Below, piece after piece: positions 1 through 7,682 of a stretch of DNA of 31,847 bases. Position 1 is the first letter of the stretch; each line of letters begins with the position of its first letter. The stretch comes from JAWUVP01 sp034112285 (GTDB taxonomy: Bacteria; Pseudomonadota; Gammaproteobacteria; JABDGN01): assembly GCA_034112285.1 (NCBI GenBank), contig JAWUVP010000049.1, forward strand, positions 1-31,847. The letters run 5' to 3'. The notes under the pieces were generated by a model. That model had not been told where the DNA came from and ran no database searches. It saw only the letters and a program-made list of their open reading frames with translations. Both the position numbers and the translations under genes were made by a program.

Positions 1-131
1 AGCCAAAGTTTGGAGCCATTAGGCTTTACTCGAAGTTGTAAGCCTTCACCATCCGACAAAGAATAAATCTTCTCTTTAGGCTTTGCGTGCTTAACTTCAG
101 TATTGGTTAAAGGTTTTGTTATTCTCGCCAT
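1..131 (-). CDS. Tyrosine integrase of a genomic island, N-terminal fragment (cut by window edge)
   Basis: Reading leftward from an ATG at 131, 43 codons run to the window edge without a stop. The product contains AKPKEKIYSLSDGEGLQLRV followed by KPNGSKLW, the typical N-terminal arm (DUF4102-like) of P4-family phage integrases, which catalyse site-specific insertion into tRNA or tmRNA genes. The catalytic domain would lie left of the window. The gene sits 165 bp beyond the 3' end of ssrA in the same orientation, the usual layout of an island inserted at ssrA. No clear Shine-Dalgarno is seen; a 14-bp inverted repeat ends at the start codon. Family call is strong from the N-terminal motif; whether the gene is intact cannot be seen. 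Confidence 0.85.
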   Translation of the reverse strand, partial: MARITKPLTNTEVKHAKPKEKIYSLSDGEGLQLRVKPNGSKLW

Positions 132-175
132 TTTAGTAGTACCAGTTTAGGAGTATCGCTATGGTACTACTAAAA
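131..175 (-). promoter_or_regulatory. 14-bp inverted repeat at the integrase start codon
   Basis: TTTTAGTAGTACCA at 131-144 is exactly matched in inverted form by TGGTACTACTAAAA at 162-175, with a 17-base spacer. Its inner edge touches the integrase ATG. It could be an operator for autoregulation or excisionase binding, or a leader hairpin limiting translation. A similar half (TTTTATAGTAGTT, minus strand) lies just upstream. Function is inferred from position only. Confidence 0.5.
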
Positions 176-240
176 GAACTACTATAAAAGCTGAATCTTA
201 TAGGATGCCTTAAGTGCTTATAGGCGCCAAAAGACACGTA

Positions 241-264
241 ACCCTTTAAATTAAAAGGGTTTTT
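241..264. terminator. Possible weak terminator hairpin between ssrA and integrase
   Basis: ACCCTTT (241-247) pairs with AAAGGGT (254-260) around a six-base A/T loop. A run of T follows on the plus strand, but the ssrA transcript comes from the other side, where the U-tract is poor. It could end ssrA transcription only weakly. Confidence 0.3.
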
Positions 265-296
265 AAGGTGTTATTGGCTCTTGTTGAACTCATTGA

Positions 297-713
297 TGGT
301 GGAGGCGGCGGGAATCGAACCCGCGTCCGCAAATCCTACGCCTTCGGCTCTACATGCTTAGAACTATCTATAATTTAATTGTTGGTTACCCGACAGTCAG
401 GGTTGGCCAGCAACGGTTTCGTTAAGTTTTAATGTAAGTGACACGAACATACGCTTACACGAGCTTGAGAAATATGACCATCTAAATCCGATTGTTACAA
501 GCACCAAAAGGTAGATGGGCCCTGATCGGTTATTAAGCGATCAACACTGGTATCAAAGCACTGCTAAAATTTAAGCAGCGGCTAAAGTACCAGTAGGAGC
601 GTTGTAGTAGCTATTGTTTGCAACTATAAGTTTGCAGTCATTTTTTACGAGTAGGCTACATCCTCGGCATGCACCTTAGGTTTCGTAACCCACGTCGAAG
701 CCAGGTCGCCCCC
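297..713 (-). ncRNA. ssrA: Transfer-messenger RNA (tmRNA)
   Basis: tmRNA rescues stalled ribosomes together with SmpB (encoded at 12401-12871) by adding a degradation tag. On the minus strand the 5' end begins GGGGGCGACCTGGCTTCGAC, followed by GTTACGAAACC and AAGGTGCATGCCGAGG, all typical of the tRNA-like 5' arm. The 3' end is the usual GGTTCGATTCCCGCCGCC then TCCACCA, so CCA is encoded. The tag reading frame starts at the GCA at 621-619 and stops at TAA 573-571, encoding ANNSYYNAPTGTLAAA. Pseudoknot-like paired segments flank the tag as expected. The 3' end lies next to an integrase gene, so this is probably an attachment site. Ends are set by conserved sequence and could be off by a base or two. 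Confidence 0.96.
571..621 (-). other. tmRNA tag-peptide reading frame
   Basis: The resume codon GCA follows a TAGTT that matches the E. coli TAGTC context. Sixteen codons plus TAA encode ANNSYYNAPTGTLAAA. The ANN start and the small hydrophobic end fit recognition by ClpXP-type proteases, but the middle is longer than the 10-residue E. coli tag and ends LAAA instead of LAA. Confidence 0.85.
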
Positions 714-722
714 AAGAATTTG

Positions 723-752
723 AGTATAACAGGTTATGGAAATCTTGCAGGG
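723..752 (-). promoter_or_regulatory. ssrA promoter with extended -10
   Basis: On the minus strand TGTTATACT (731-723) is an extended -10 (TGn-TATACT), ending 9 bases before the tmRNA 5' end at 713. Seventeen bases upstream is a poor -35 (CTGCAA), as expected for an extended -10 promoter. It sits just beyond the stop of the hydroxylase gene. Confidence 0.65.
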
Positions 753-755
753 GTT

Positions 756-1313
756 TTATTGACCTTTATGGGTGCCGAATATTCGGTCCCACAGTTGCCA
801 GGTGATGCCAAAGTTAATATTTTGTTGGAAGTGGTGTTTGTCGTGGAAGCGTTTGTAGCGGTACCAAACCGTTCCTGGCAATATGCGTTTGCTGTGTAGC
901 TGGTGGTGCACGATTAAATAGCTTAAGTAGCCACTTATAATGCCGGCGAATAGGGCGCTTACGTTGCCGCCGCCCATTATTTTGGCGAGCAGGCAGGCTA
1001 GCGCTAAATAGCAGGGGATTACAATAAAGTAGGGCAGGGCCAGGCGCCATTTTGGTTGTTCGTGATGGAGGGTGTGCGCTTGTTTGAAGCCGGGTAGGTG
1101 GTGAAAGGCGAAGCGGTGTGTCCAATATTCTAGTAGGCCCCACAGTAAGAATCCGCCGACGTAGAGCAGCAAAACGTGCCACCAAGTGCTGTGCCAGTAG
1201 AGCAAGGCTAGCAATAGTAAACCTATGATTAGTAGAGGGTAGAGGTAAAAATGGCTAGTAAAGCCGGTGCTAAGTAGTCGGGTGAGTGGTTTTTTTTGTA
1301 TTTGTTGGGCCAT
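756..1313 (-). CDS. Fatty acid hydroxylase / sterol desaturase superfamily membrane protein
   Basis: A 185-residue membrane protein. Hydrophobic segments lie at about residues 22-42, 45-60, 95-112 and 118-136. Clustered histidines make the di-iron signature of this superfamily: HRFAFHH, HTLHHE, HHQLH and HDKHH. The order and length resemble short bacterial 2-hydroxylases of the FA2H type, which use O2 to hydroxylate lipid chains in the membrane. The actual substrate cannot be told from sequence. The start at 1313 gives MAQQIQKK before the first membrane helix. It is followed directly by the ssrA promoter and is divergent from xseB. Confidence 0.85.
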   Translation of the reverse strand: MAQQIQKKPLTRLLSTGFTSHFYLYPLLIIGLLLLALLYWHSTWWHVLLLYVGGFLLWGLLEYWTHRFAFHHLPGFKQAHTLHHEQPKWRLALPYFIVIPCYLALACLLAKIMGGGNVSALFAGIISGYLSYLIVHHQLHSKRILPGTVWYRYKRFHDKHHFQQNINFGITWQLWDRIFGTHKGQ

Positions 1314-1419
1314 GTTTTTGTTAACTCATTGATATATATGGAAAATAGCTATTTCTGGCGTGTTTCGAGGTGATTATAACAAAAATTAACCTTTTAGCGA
1401 TAATACTTAGATCAGAATT

Positions 1420-1448
1420 TTGGCAAGCATTGGTGGAAATGGTATAGT
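1420..1448 (+). promoter_or_regulatory. Promoter of the xseB-ispA-dxs operon
   Basis: TTGGCA at 1420-1425 and TATAGT at 1443-1448 are separated by 17 bases, a good sigma-70 match, about 34 bases upstream of the xseB start. Confidence 0.65.
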
Positions 1449-1481
1449 TCGCTTCTCACCCATATTAAGGAATAGTGCCTC

Positions 1482-1745
1482 ATGCCAGCCAAGAAAAAAG
1501 ATGCTTTTAATTTTGAAGTTTCCCTAGAAAAATTGGAATCTATCGTTGACGATATGGAAGCCGGTGAACTGAGTTTGGAACAAGCCATGGCACAGTTTGA
1601 GCAAGGTGTGAAGTTAACGCGTGATTGCCATAAAGCATTGCAAACGGCTGAGCAAAAAGTGAAAGTGTTATTAGAAAAACAAGGTGAATTTGCCCTAGCC
1701 GATTTTGCCGATGAACTGGACGAATTTGATTTAGATGACAAATAA
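1482..1745 (+). CDS. xseB: Exodeoxyribonuclease VII small subunit
   Basis: XseB binds XseA to form exonuclease VII, which degrades single-stranded DNA in the cytoplasm. The 87-residue product has the family core FEVSLEKLESIVDDMEAGEL, then SLEQAMAQFEQGVKL and a coiled C-terminal helix with an acidic tail. AAGGAA lies upstream of the ATG. It is the first gene of an operon and overlaps ispA by 11 bases, the usual gammaproteobacterial order xseB-ispA-dxs. xseA is not in the window. Confidence 0.97.
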   Translation: MPAKKKDAFNFEVSLEKLESIVDDMEAGELSLEQAMAQFEQGVKLTRDCHKALQTAEQKVKVLLEKQGEFALADFADELDEFDLDDK

Positions 1746-2613
1746 GCGACACAGCACTTGGCAGCAACGCAGCTCACAAGTGTTACAACAATTATTAACC
1801 GGTGAAGATGATCTGCCACAACGCTTGCATCAAGCCATGCGCTATGCGGTGCTAAACGGTGGCAAGCGTATGCGGCCTTTGTTGGTGTATGCGGTGGGGG
1901 ATTTTTTGCAGGCCCCCATAGAGGCCTTAGATATTCCGGCGGCGGCGGTGGAAATTATTCATTGTTATTCTTTAGTGCACGATGATTTGCCCACGATGGA
2001 TGATGATGACTTACGTCGCGGTGTGCCAACTTGTCACAAAAAATTTGATGAGGCCACCGCTATGTTGGCGGGTGATGCGCTGCAAGCCGAAGCTTTTTTA
2101 TGGCTGGCTAAAGATAAGCACAGCAGTGCGGATACAAAAATTGCGATGTTAGAAATATTGGCCCATGCTTGTGGTTCACGCGGCATGGCGGGCGGTCAAG
2201 CGATTGATTTGCAAATGGTGGGCAGCAATTTAACGCTCGATGAATTGAGCACTATGCACCAAATGAAAACAGGCGCCTTAATTAAATCGAGTATTCTCTT
2301 GGGCGCGCTAGCGGCTAAGGCCGAGGTAGAAACGTTAAAAAAATTAATTGTTTTTGCCGATGAAATTGGTTTGGCGTTTCAAATTCAAGACGATATTTTA
2401 GATGTTGAAGGCGACACGGCATTACTGGGCAAGCAGCAAGGTGCTGATTTGGCCAAAGATAAGCCCACTTATCCTTCTATGCTAGGCTTAGATGCTGCTA
2501 AAGCCTTAGTGCAGCAACATTACCAACAAGCATTGGCCGCACTGGATGCGTTTGATAGCGCAGCAGACACCCTGCGTGAACTAGCTGCATTTATTGTGCA
2601 GAGGAACCATTAA
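1735..2613 (+). CDS. ispA: Farnesyl diphosphate synthase (polyprenyl synthase)
   Basis: IspA condenses IPP with DMAPP and GPP to make farnesyl diphosphate, precursor of undecaprenyl phosphate for the cell wall and of quinones. The 292-residue protein has GGKRMRP at about 42-48, the first aspartate-rich motif DDLPTMD at 83-89 followed by further Asp and RRG, and the second motif FQIQDDILD in the last third. Length is normal for bacterial FPP synthases (E. coli 299). The ATG lies inside the end of xseB, so translation is probably coupled. dxs follows after 5 bases, keeping early and late isoprenoid steps in one operon. Chain-length specificity (C15) is inferred from context. Confidence 0.96.
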   Translation: MTNKRHSTWQQRSSQVLQQLLTGEDDLPQRLHQAMRYAVLNGGKRMRPLLVYAVGDFLQAPIEALDIPAAAVEIIHCYSLVHDDLPTMDDDDLRRGVPTCHKKFDEATAMLAGDALQAEAFLWLAKDKHSSADTKIAMLEILAHACGSRGMAGGQAIDLQMVGSNLTLDELSTMHQMKTGALIKSSILLGALAAKAEVETLKKLIVFADEIGLAFQIQDDILDVEGDTALLGKQQGADLAKDKPTYPSMLGLDAAKALVQQHYQQALAALDAFDSAADTLRELAAFIVQRNH

Positions 2614-2618
2614 CCTTT

Positions 2619-4484
2619 ATGGATATTAATAAATTTCCCATACTCAGCCAAATTAATTTACCGGCCGATTTACGCAAGCTGTCGTTGGAGCAGCTAACGC
2701 CTTTAGCGGATGAGCTGCGTGAGTATATGCTGCAAGAGTTAAATGTATGCGGCGGCCATTTTGGCTCAAACTTAGGCACGGTAGAATTAGCGATTGCGCT
2801 GCATTATTTGTATGACACGCCGCACGATAATATTGTTTGGGATGTGGGCCATCAAGCTTACCCGCATAAAATATTAACGGGCCGCAAAGAGCGATTAAGC
2901 ACTATTCGTCAAACAAAGGGCTTAGCCCCTTTTCCTAGCCGTGAAGAAAGTGAATACGATGCGTTTGGCGTCGGCCATTCTAGCACTTCAATTGGTGCCG
3001 CGTTGGGCATGGCGATGGCTAGCGAATTAAATAATGATGACAAGCGCAATGTGGCGGTAATTGGCGATGGCGCCTTGACGGCCGGCATGGCTTTTGAAGC
3101 GTTAAACCATGCGGGTGGCATGCGCCCCAATATGCTGGTGATTTTAAACGATAACGATATGTCGATTTCAAATAATGTGGGTGCGTTAAATAATTATTTC
3201 GCCCGTATTTGGTCTAGCAATTTATACACGAACATTCGTGAAGGTTCAAAGCGCGTATTAGATAAAATGCCCGCAGCCTGGGGTGATTTTATGCGCCGCA
3301 CCGAAGAGTATATGAAAGGCATGGTAGCGCCCGGTGTGTTTTTTGAAGAGCTTGGTTTTTATTATGTTGGGCCCATAGATGGTCATGACTTACCGCTATT
3401 GGTTGATATCTTGAGTAAAATTCGCACCCATAAAGGTCCGCGCATTTTGCACATTGTGACTAAAAAAGGCAAGGGCTATGCGCCGGCAGTTAAAGACCCG
3501 ATTAAATATCATGCGGTAAAACCTGGGTTTTTAAACCCTGAAATAAAACCGGAAGCCAAGAACAAACCGTTAACGTATTCCAATATCTTTGGACAATGGC
3601 TTTGTGATATCGCCGCGCAAGATGAGCGGGTAGTTGGAGTGACTCCAGCCATGAAAGAAGGGTCTGATTTAGTTGATTTTGCGTTGAAATACCCTAAGCG
3701 TTACGTAGACGTGGGTATTGCTGAGCAACATGCGGTGACGGTGGCAGCAGGAATGGCGTGCGAGGGTTTAAAACCGATCGTGGCGATTTACTCTTCTTTT
3801 TTACAGCGGGGCTACGACCAATTAATTCATGATGTTGCGTTGCAAAAATTGCCAGTGGTGTTTGCTATTGACCGCGCAAGTTTAGTGGGCGGTGACGGGT
3901 GCACGCATCATGGTATGTTTGATTTAAGTTTTTTGCGTTGTGTGCCTAACCTTATTATTATGGCGCCGGCCAATGAAAATGAAGCCCGGCAAATGTTGTA
4001 CACGGCCTATTTGCAAGATGGTCCCACCGCCGTGCGCTACCCTCGAGGCACTGGCCCAGGTGTTGCCATTGAAGAGAAAATGCAAGCGCTACCGCTGGGT
4101 AAAGCGCAATTGTGCAGAGCCGGTGAAGAGGTAGTTATTTTGGCCTTTGGCAGTATGCTCGCCACCGCGTTAACGGTGGGTGAGGCGCTGAATGCAACCG
4201 TGGTTAATATGCGTTTTATTAAGCCGCTAGATGTGCAAATGTTGACAGAGGTTGCCGGCAATCATAAATTGCTGGTCACTTTAGAAGAAAATGTGGTGGC
4301 AGGTGGCGCCGGTAGTGGCGTGAATGAAGCTTTAGCCGCCGCACAAATCTGCATGCCTATTCTTAATTTGGGGTTACCCGATCAATTTATTGAGCACGGT
4401 TCGCCCACTCAGTTATTGGCCGACTGCTTTTTAGATGCAGCAGGGGTGCAACAATCTATTGAAAATCGTTTAAGAGGAGCTTGA
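2619..4484 (+). CDS. dxs: 1-deoxy-D-xylulose-5-phosphate synthase
   Basis: Dxs makes DXP from pyruvate and glyceraldehyde 3-phosphate with thiamine diphosphate, the first step of the MEP isoprenoid pathway. The 621 residues match family length. Visible motifs: WDVGHQAYPHKIL near the N-terminus, the ThDP/Mg motif GDGALTAGMAFEALNHAG with NDNDMSIS following, the catalytic-glutamate region VDVGIAEQHAVT, SFLQRGYDQ and a C-terminal transketolase domain. A GAGGAA ribosome site lies in the end of ispA. hemH starts one base after its stop, so the genes are cotranscribed. Confidence 0.97.
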   Translation: MDINKFPILSQINLPADLRKLSLEQLTPLADELREYMLQELNVCGGHFGSNLGTVELAIALHYLYDTPHDNIVWDVGHQAYPHKILTGRKERLSTIRQTKGLAPFPSREESEYDAFGVGHSSTSIGAALGMAMASELNNDDKRNVAVIGDGALTAGMAFEALNHAGGMRPNMLVILNDNDMSISNNVGALNNYFARIWSSNLYTNIREGSKRVLDKMPAAWGDFMRRTEEYMKGMVAPGVFFEELGFYYVGPIDGHDLPLLVDILSKIRTHKGPRILHIVTKKGKGYAPAVKDPIKYHAVKPGFLNPEIKPEAKNKPLTYSNIFGQWLCDIAAQDERVVGVTPAMKEGSDLVDFALKYPKRYVDVGIAEQHAVTVAAGMACEGLKPIVAIYSSFLQRGYDQLIHDVALQKLPVVFAIDRASLVGGDGCTHHGMFDLSFLRCVPNLIIMAPANENEARQMLYTAYLQDGPTAVRYPRGTGPGVAIEEKMQALPLGKAQLCRAGEEVVILAFGSMLATALTVGEALNATVVNMRFIKPLDVQMLTEVAGNHKLLVTLEENVVAGGAGSGVNEALAAAQICMPILNLGLPDQFIEHGSPTQLLADCFLDAAGVQQSIENRLRGA

Positions 4485-4485
4485 T

Positions 4486-5508
4486 ATGACAATTGGTGTA
4501 TTGCTAATTAATTTGGGAACGCCTGATTCTTGCGAAGAAGCAGATGTTAAAAACTATTTACGTGAATTTTTATTTGACCCTTACGTGATTGATATCAATC
4601 CTATTGCGCGTTGGTTATTGTTGAATTTAATTATTTTACCACGCCGGCCAAAACAGTCCGCAGCCGCTTATAAAAGCATTTGGACTGAGCAAGGTTCACC
4701 GCTGCTAGTTAATAGTCAGCAATTAGCCGATAATGCGCAAAAAAAGTTGGGTGATGAATATCAAGTGAGCCTGGGCATGCGTTATGGCTCCCCGAGTATT
4801 GCAAAGGCTGTTGAATCTTTGCAGCACTGTGAGCGCATAATCATGATACCGCTATTTCCACAATATTCTTTAGCGGCGACAGAGTCGGCCATACAAAAAG
4901 CCTGGCCAGCTATTGATGGACATTGGCAGCGCAATCAAGTTAACTTAATTAGAGATTTTTACTCTGCCCCTGGCTTTATTGCTGCTCAAGCTAGTCTTAT
5001 TACCAACCAATTACCTCTTGGCGTGTTGCCAGAAAGCGCTAAACTTATGTTTAGTTACCATGGTTTACCAGAACGACATATTCGTAAAACGACTAATTGT
5101 ACTACTGTGTGTAACATGGCGAGTGCTTGCCCTAAAATTAGCCAGGTTACGGCTGATTGTTACCGCGCACAATGCTATGCGACCACGCGGGCAATAGTCA
5201 AAAAATTAGATCTGTCTGCTGATCGTCATCTTACCTGCTTTCAATCACGCCTAGGTCGAACACCTTGGATTCACCCCTACACAGATGAAATGTTTATTGA
5301 TTTAGCAAAAGATGGCACCAAACATCTTTATGTTATCTGTCCTTCTTTTGTGAGTGATTGCTTGGAAACGCTAGAAGAAATTGCTATTCGCGGGCTTGAA
5401 CAATGGCAAGAGGCTGGTGGAGAAACATTAACCTTGATCCCTTGCTTGAATAGTGAGTCTGATTGGTTGGTGGAGTTAATAGAAACTTCAGAAAAAGAGA
5501 GTGTATAA
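4486..5508 (+). CDS. hemH: Ferrochelatase, Cys-rich form
   Basis: Inserts Fe2+ into protoporphyrin IX, the last step of haem synthesis. The 340 residues carry the N-terminal LLINLGTPDS, the metal-binding FSYHGLPERH (His192), FQSRLGRTPW and the conserved acidic SDCLETLEEIA near residue 294. Unlike E. coli HemH, a segment just after the active-site His holds five cysteines: C205, C209, C215, C225 and C230. Comparable Cys segments occur in [2Fe-2S] ferrochelatases of some other bacteria, so cluster binding is possible but not shown. GAGGAGC precedes the ATG, one base after dxs. The next gene starts inside its 3' end. Confidence 0.95.
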   Translation: MTIGVLLINLGTPDSCEEADVKNYLREFLFDPYVIDINPIARWLLLNLIILPRRPKQSAAAYKSIWTEQGSPLLVNSQQLADNAQKKLGDEYQVSLGMRYGSPSIAKAVESLQHCERIIMIPLFPQYSLAATESAIQKAWPAIDGHWQRNQVNLIRDFYSAPGFIAAQASLITNQLPLGVLPESAKLMFSYHGLPERHIRKTTNCTTVCNMASACPKISQVTADCYRAQCYATTRAIVKKLDLSADRHLTCFQSRLGRTPWIHPYTDEMFIDLAKDGTKHLYVICPSFVSDCLETLEEIAIRGLEQWQEAGGETLTLIPCLNSESDWLVELIETSEKESV

Positions 5509-6250
5509 AGTGCGGTTAATTATTGTTTTTATGTGTTGTTATTGCATGACTGTGTTGCAAGCTGAAGAGTTTCCTTTACCCAATCACGTTCCTGCCGTCA
5601 TGGGGCAGTGGTCTAATGTTATCGTGGAAGAAGGCGATAATTTAGTGAAAATTTCTAGGAAATATGGCGTGAGTATCCACAATATATTGCTACATAATCC
5701 CAGCTTGAAAGGCAAAAAATATTTAAGCCTGGGTGAAAAAGTGGTGGTGCCAACCTGCTTTTGGGTGCCGCACGAGATTCTACCCGGTGAAATTTTAGTT
5801 AATATTGCCACGCAAACCTTGTTTTATCGCTCCCCCAATACAGACACGCTGTCGATTTACCCCGTAACCGTAGGCACAGAAGAAAACCCAACGCCAGTGG
5901 GCAGCTTTTATGTGCGCAAAAAAGCTGAAAATCCAATTTGGTATCCTCCCCAAAGTGTACGTGCAGCGGCCGCAAAACGCGGTGTAAGTTATCCTTTTGC
6001 GGTTGAGGGCGGCGATAATAACCCCTTGGGCGCGTATGCCATGTACCTTAATAAACCCACTTATTTGATTCATACCGCACTTAATGGCCGCGCACTGGGT
6101 GGACGCCAAAGTTTTGGCTGTGTGCGCATGTATAAGGGCGATATCAAGGACTTATACCCCAGAATTGCTATTAAAACACCGGTTGAGATTGTAAACATCC
6201 CCAATCCAGATGAAGACCATATGTTCAATAATTGCGCAAAAACGTTATAA
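5501..6250 (+). CDS. LysM plus YkuD L,D-transpeptidase (first pair, A1)
   Basis: A periplasmic enzyme that should form 3-3 peptidoglycan cross-links or attach proteins to diaminopimelate. The signal peptide ends near LQA-EE (residues 21-22). A LysM-like repeat covers about 38-87 (VEEGDNLVKISRKYGVSIHN). The YkuD domain spans about 97-232, with His191 in YLIHTALNG and Cys207 in GGRQSFGCVRM; both catalytic residues are present. It is the ErfK/YbiS type. The start used is GTG at 5501, overlapping the end of hemH by 8 bases; a GTG at 5510 and an ATG at 5531 are alternatives. It is probably in the xseB-hemH transcript. Which reaction it catalyses is not visible. Confidence 0.9.
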   Translation: MYKVRLIIVFMCCYCMTVLQAEEFPLPNHVPAVMGQWSNVIVEEGDNLVKISRKYGVSIHNILLHNPSLKGKKYLSLGEKVVVPTCFWVPHEILPGEILVNIATQTLFYRSPNTDTLSIYPVTVGTEENPTPVGSFYVRKKAENPIWYPPQSVRAAAAKRGVSYPFAVEGGDNNPLGAYAMYLNKPTYLIHTALNGRALGGRQSFGCVRMYKGDIKDLYPRIAIKTPVEIVNIPNPDEDHMFNNCAKTL

Positions 6251-6290
6251 ATGGTATCATTACGTCTCTTTTAAAGCTGTGGGTGTTTTA

Positions 6291-6962
6291 ATGCGTTTAG
6301 TAAAGCAAATTGTTGTCGGAGCCTTGGTGTGCTGTAGCCTGCTCGTGGCTTATTGTGGCTTCGCTAGCACCCCATCACGCACTTTACTCCAGCGTCTGCA
6401 TCAGCAAGCACCTAGCCTGCCATTGCCGGCCTTAACCGCCAGTTTACAAGCTTATACCTATGGTCAGCAGCACCATGATTTTGAACGCCAAACGGTGGCG
6501 ATTGCCGATATGCAAATGCCGTCGTCACAAAAGCGTCTTTGGGTGTTTGATATGCAACACTCACAGCTGCTGTATCACACCTATGTGGCGCATGGCAAAA
6601 CCAGTGGTGCGCTTTACGCGAAGCATTTTTCTGATGTGGTTAACAGCGATGCAACGAGTTTGGGTGTTTACTCCACCGGTAATGCCTATAGAGGTGAGCA
6701 CGGGTTGTCGTTGCGTTTGCATGGTTTAGAACAAGGTTACAATAACAATGCCTTCCAACGTGATATTGTTTTACACTCGGCTTATTATGTTAGCCAACCC
6801 TTTTTACAGGCTCATCATCGTTTGGGTCGCAGCTGGGGTTGCCCGGCCGTGAGCACGAAAATGATTAAGCCTTTAGTCAACTCACTGAAAAATGGTGCGA
6901 TGCTGATGGTATACTACCCCGATAAAACGTGGCTGAATCACTCCAGTTTTGTTAAAGTATAA
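6291..6962 (+). CDS. YkuD_2-type L,D-transpeptidase-like protein (first pair, A2)
   Basis: A 223-residue exported protein of the 'murein L,D-transpeptidase catalytic domain' (YkuD_2) family. It has a signal peptide MRLVKQIVVGALVCCSLLVA and then a domain with LWVFDMQHSQLLYHTYVAHG, LRLHGLE (His144), IVLHSAYYV (His162) and GRSWGCPAV with the catalytic Cys184. The ATG at 6291 is chosen because it begins a good signal peptide; an in-frame ATG at 6210 lies inside the preceding gene and would place the signal peptide internally. Start-site ribosome binding is weak (GTGGGTG). It follows A1 by 40 bases. Closely similar in layout to the protein at 15910. Confidence 0.87.
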   Translation: MRLVKQIVVGALVCCSLLVAYCGFASTPSRTLLQRLHQQAPSLPLPALTASLQAYTYGQQHHDFERQTVAIADMQMPSSQKRLWVFDMQHSQLLYHTYVAHGKTSGALYAKHFSDVVNSDATSLGVYSTGNAYRGEHGLSLRLHGLEQGYNNNAFQRDIVLHSAYYVSQPFLQAHHRLGRSWGCPAVSTKMIKPLVNSLKNGAMLMVYYPDKTWLNHSSFVKV

Positions 6963-7008
6963 GCCTACCGAGCTGAGATTGCCCCACCTTCATTTAAAAG
7001 GAAACCCA

Positions 7009-7590
7009 ATGCAAAATAAACAATCCTATTTACAAGCTTTATCGACGTTACAAGCTTTTTGTCATGACGAACAAAACTTTGCGACCACGCAAGCTATTAC
7101 CACCGCGTTAAGCCAGTCATTTTTAAACAACAAAAAAATTCTCGCCTGCGGAAACGGCGGCAGTGCTTGTGACGCGATGCACTTATGCGAAGAGTTTACC
7201 GGCCAATATCAAAAGTATCGTCGTGCCTTACCGGCAATAGCCTTAACCGATTCTTCACACATTACTTGTGTGGGCAATGATTTTGGTTTTGACAAAATTT
7301 TTTCCCGTGGCGTTGAGGCCTTTGGTCAAGAGGGTGATTGGTTGTTTGGCTTGTCTACCAGCGGTAATTCAAAAAACATTATTCTCGCGGTGGAAGCGGC
7401 GAAAGAGCGCGGCATGAAAACCGTGGCCTTGCTAGGTAAATCGGGCGGGGAGTTAAAAGGCATGTGCGATTATGAATTCATTATTCCTGCCCAAACCTCT
7501 GATCGCATTCAAGAAATACACATGATGATTTTGCACATTGTTATCGAAGGGGTAGAGCGTGAATTGTTTCCTGAGAATTACGCGCAATAG
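7009..7590 (+). CDS. gmhA: Phosphoheptose isomerase (sedoheptulose 7-phosphate isomerase)
   Basis: GmhA turns sedoheptulose 7-phosphate into D-glycero-D-manno-heptose 7-phosphate, the first step to the heptose of the LPS inner core. The 193-residue SIS-domain protein shows ACGNGGSACDAMHLCEEFTG, SHITCVGNDFGFDKIFSRGV, STSGNSKNI and SDRIQEIHMMILHI, all in line with E. coli GmhA (192 residues). The ATG at 7009 is preceded by AAAAGG and gives the family length; an in-frame start at 6949 would add an unlikely 20-residue extension. Other heptose genes are not in the window. It appears to end the rightward gene run. Confidence 0.95.
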   Translation: MQNKQSYLQALSTLQAFCHDEQNFATTQAITTALSQSFLNNKKILACGNGGSACDAMHLCEEFTGQYQKYRRALPAIALTDSSHITCVGNDFGFDKIFSRGVEAFGQEGDWLFGLSTSGNSKNIILAVEAAKERGMKTVALLGKSGGELKGMCDYEFIIPAQTSDRIQEIHMMILHIVIEGVERELFPENYAQ

Positions 7591-7648
7591 AGTCTCGCTA
7601 GCGGAAATGAACTAAGCCAAAAGGTACCTGAAACGCGTTAAAGTGCTA

Positions 7649-7661
7649 AGAGATAGTCTCT
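7649..7661 (+). terminator. Weak hairpin after gmhA
   Basis: AGAGA pairs with TCTCT around a TAG loop, followed by a partly T-rich stretch (AACATTTTATT). It may help end the gmhA transcript, but it is short and has no real U-tract. Nothing else is seen in 7591-7682. Confidence 0.25.
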
Positions 7662-7682
7662 AACATTTTATTCATTGCGAAT

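Noticed and set aside
287..297. AACTCATTGAT also found at 1323-1333 and 24347-24357, a possible att core
   Set aside because: An 11-base match is expected by chance in a window this long, and the copies do not frame any element.
669..899. Open frame of 76 codons on the plus strand
   Set aside because: It lies antisense to the tmRNA 5' end and to the hydroxylase gene, with no ribosome site.
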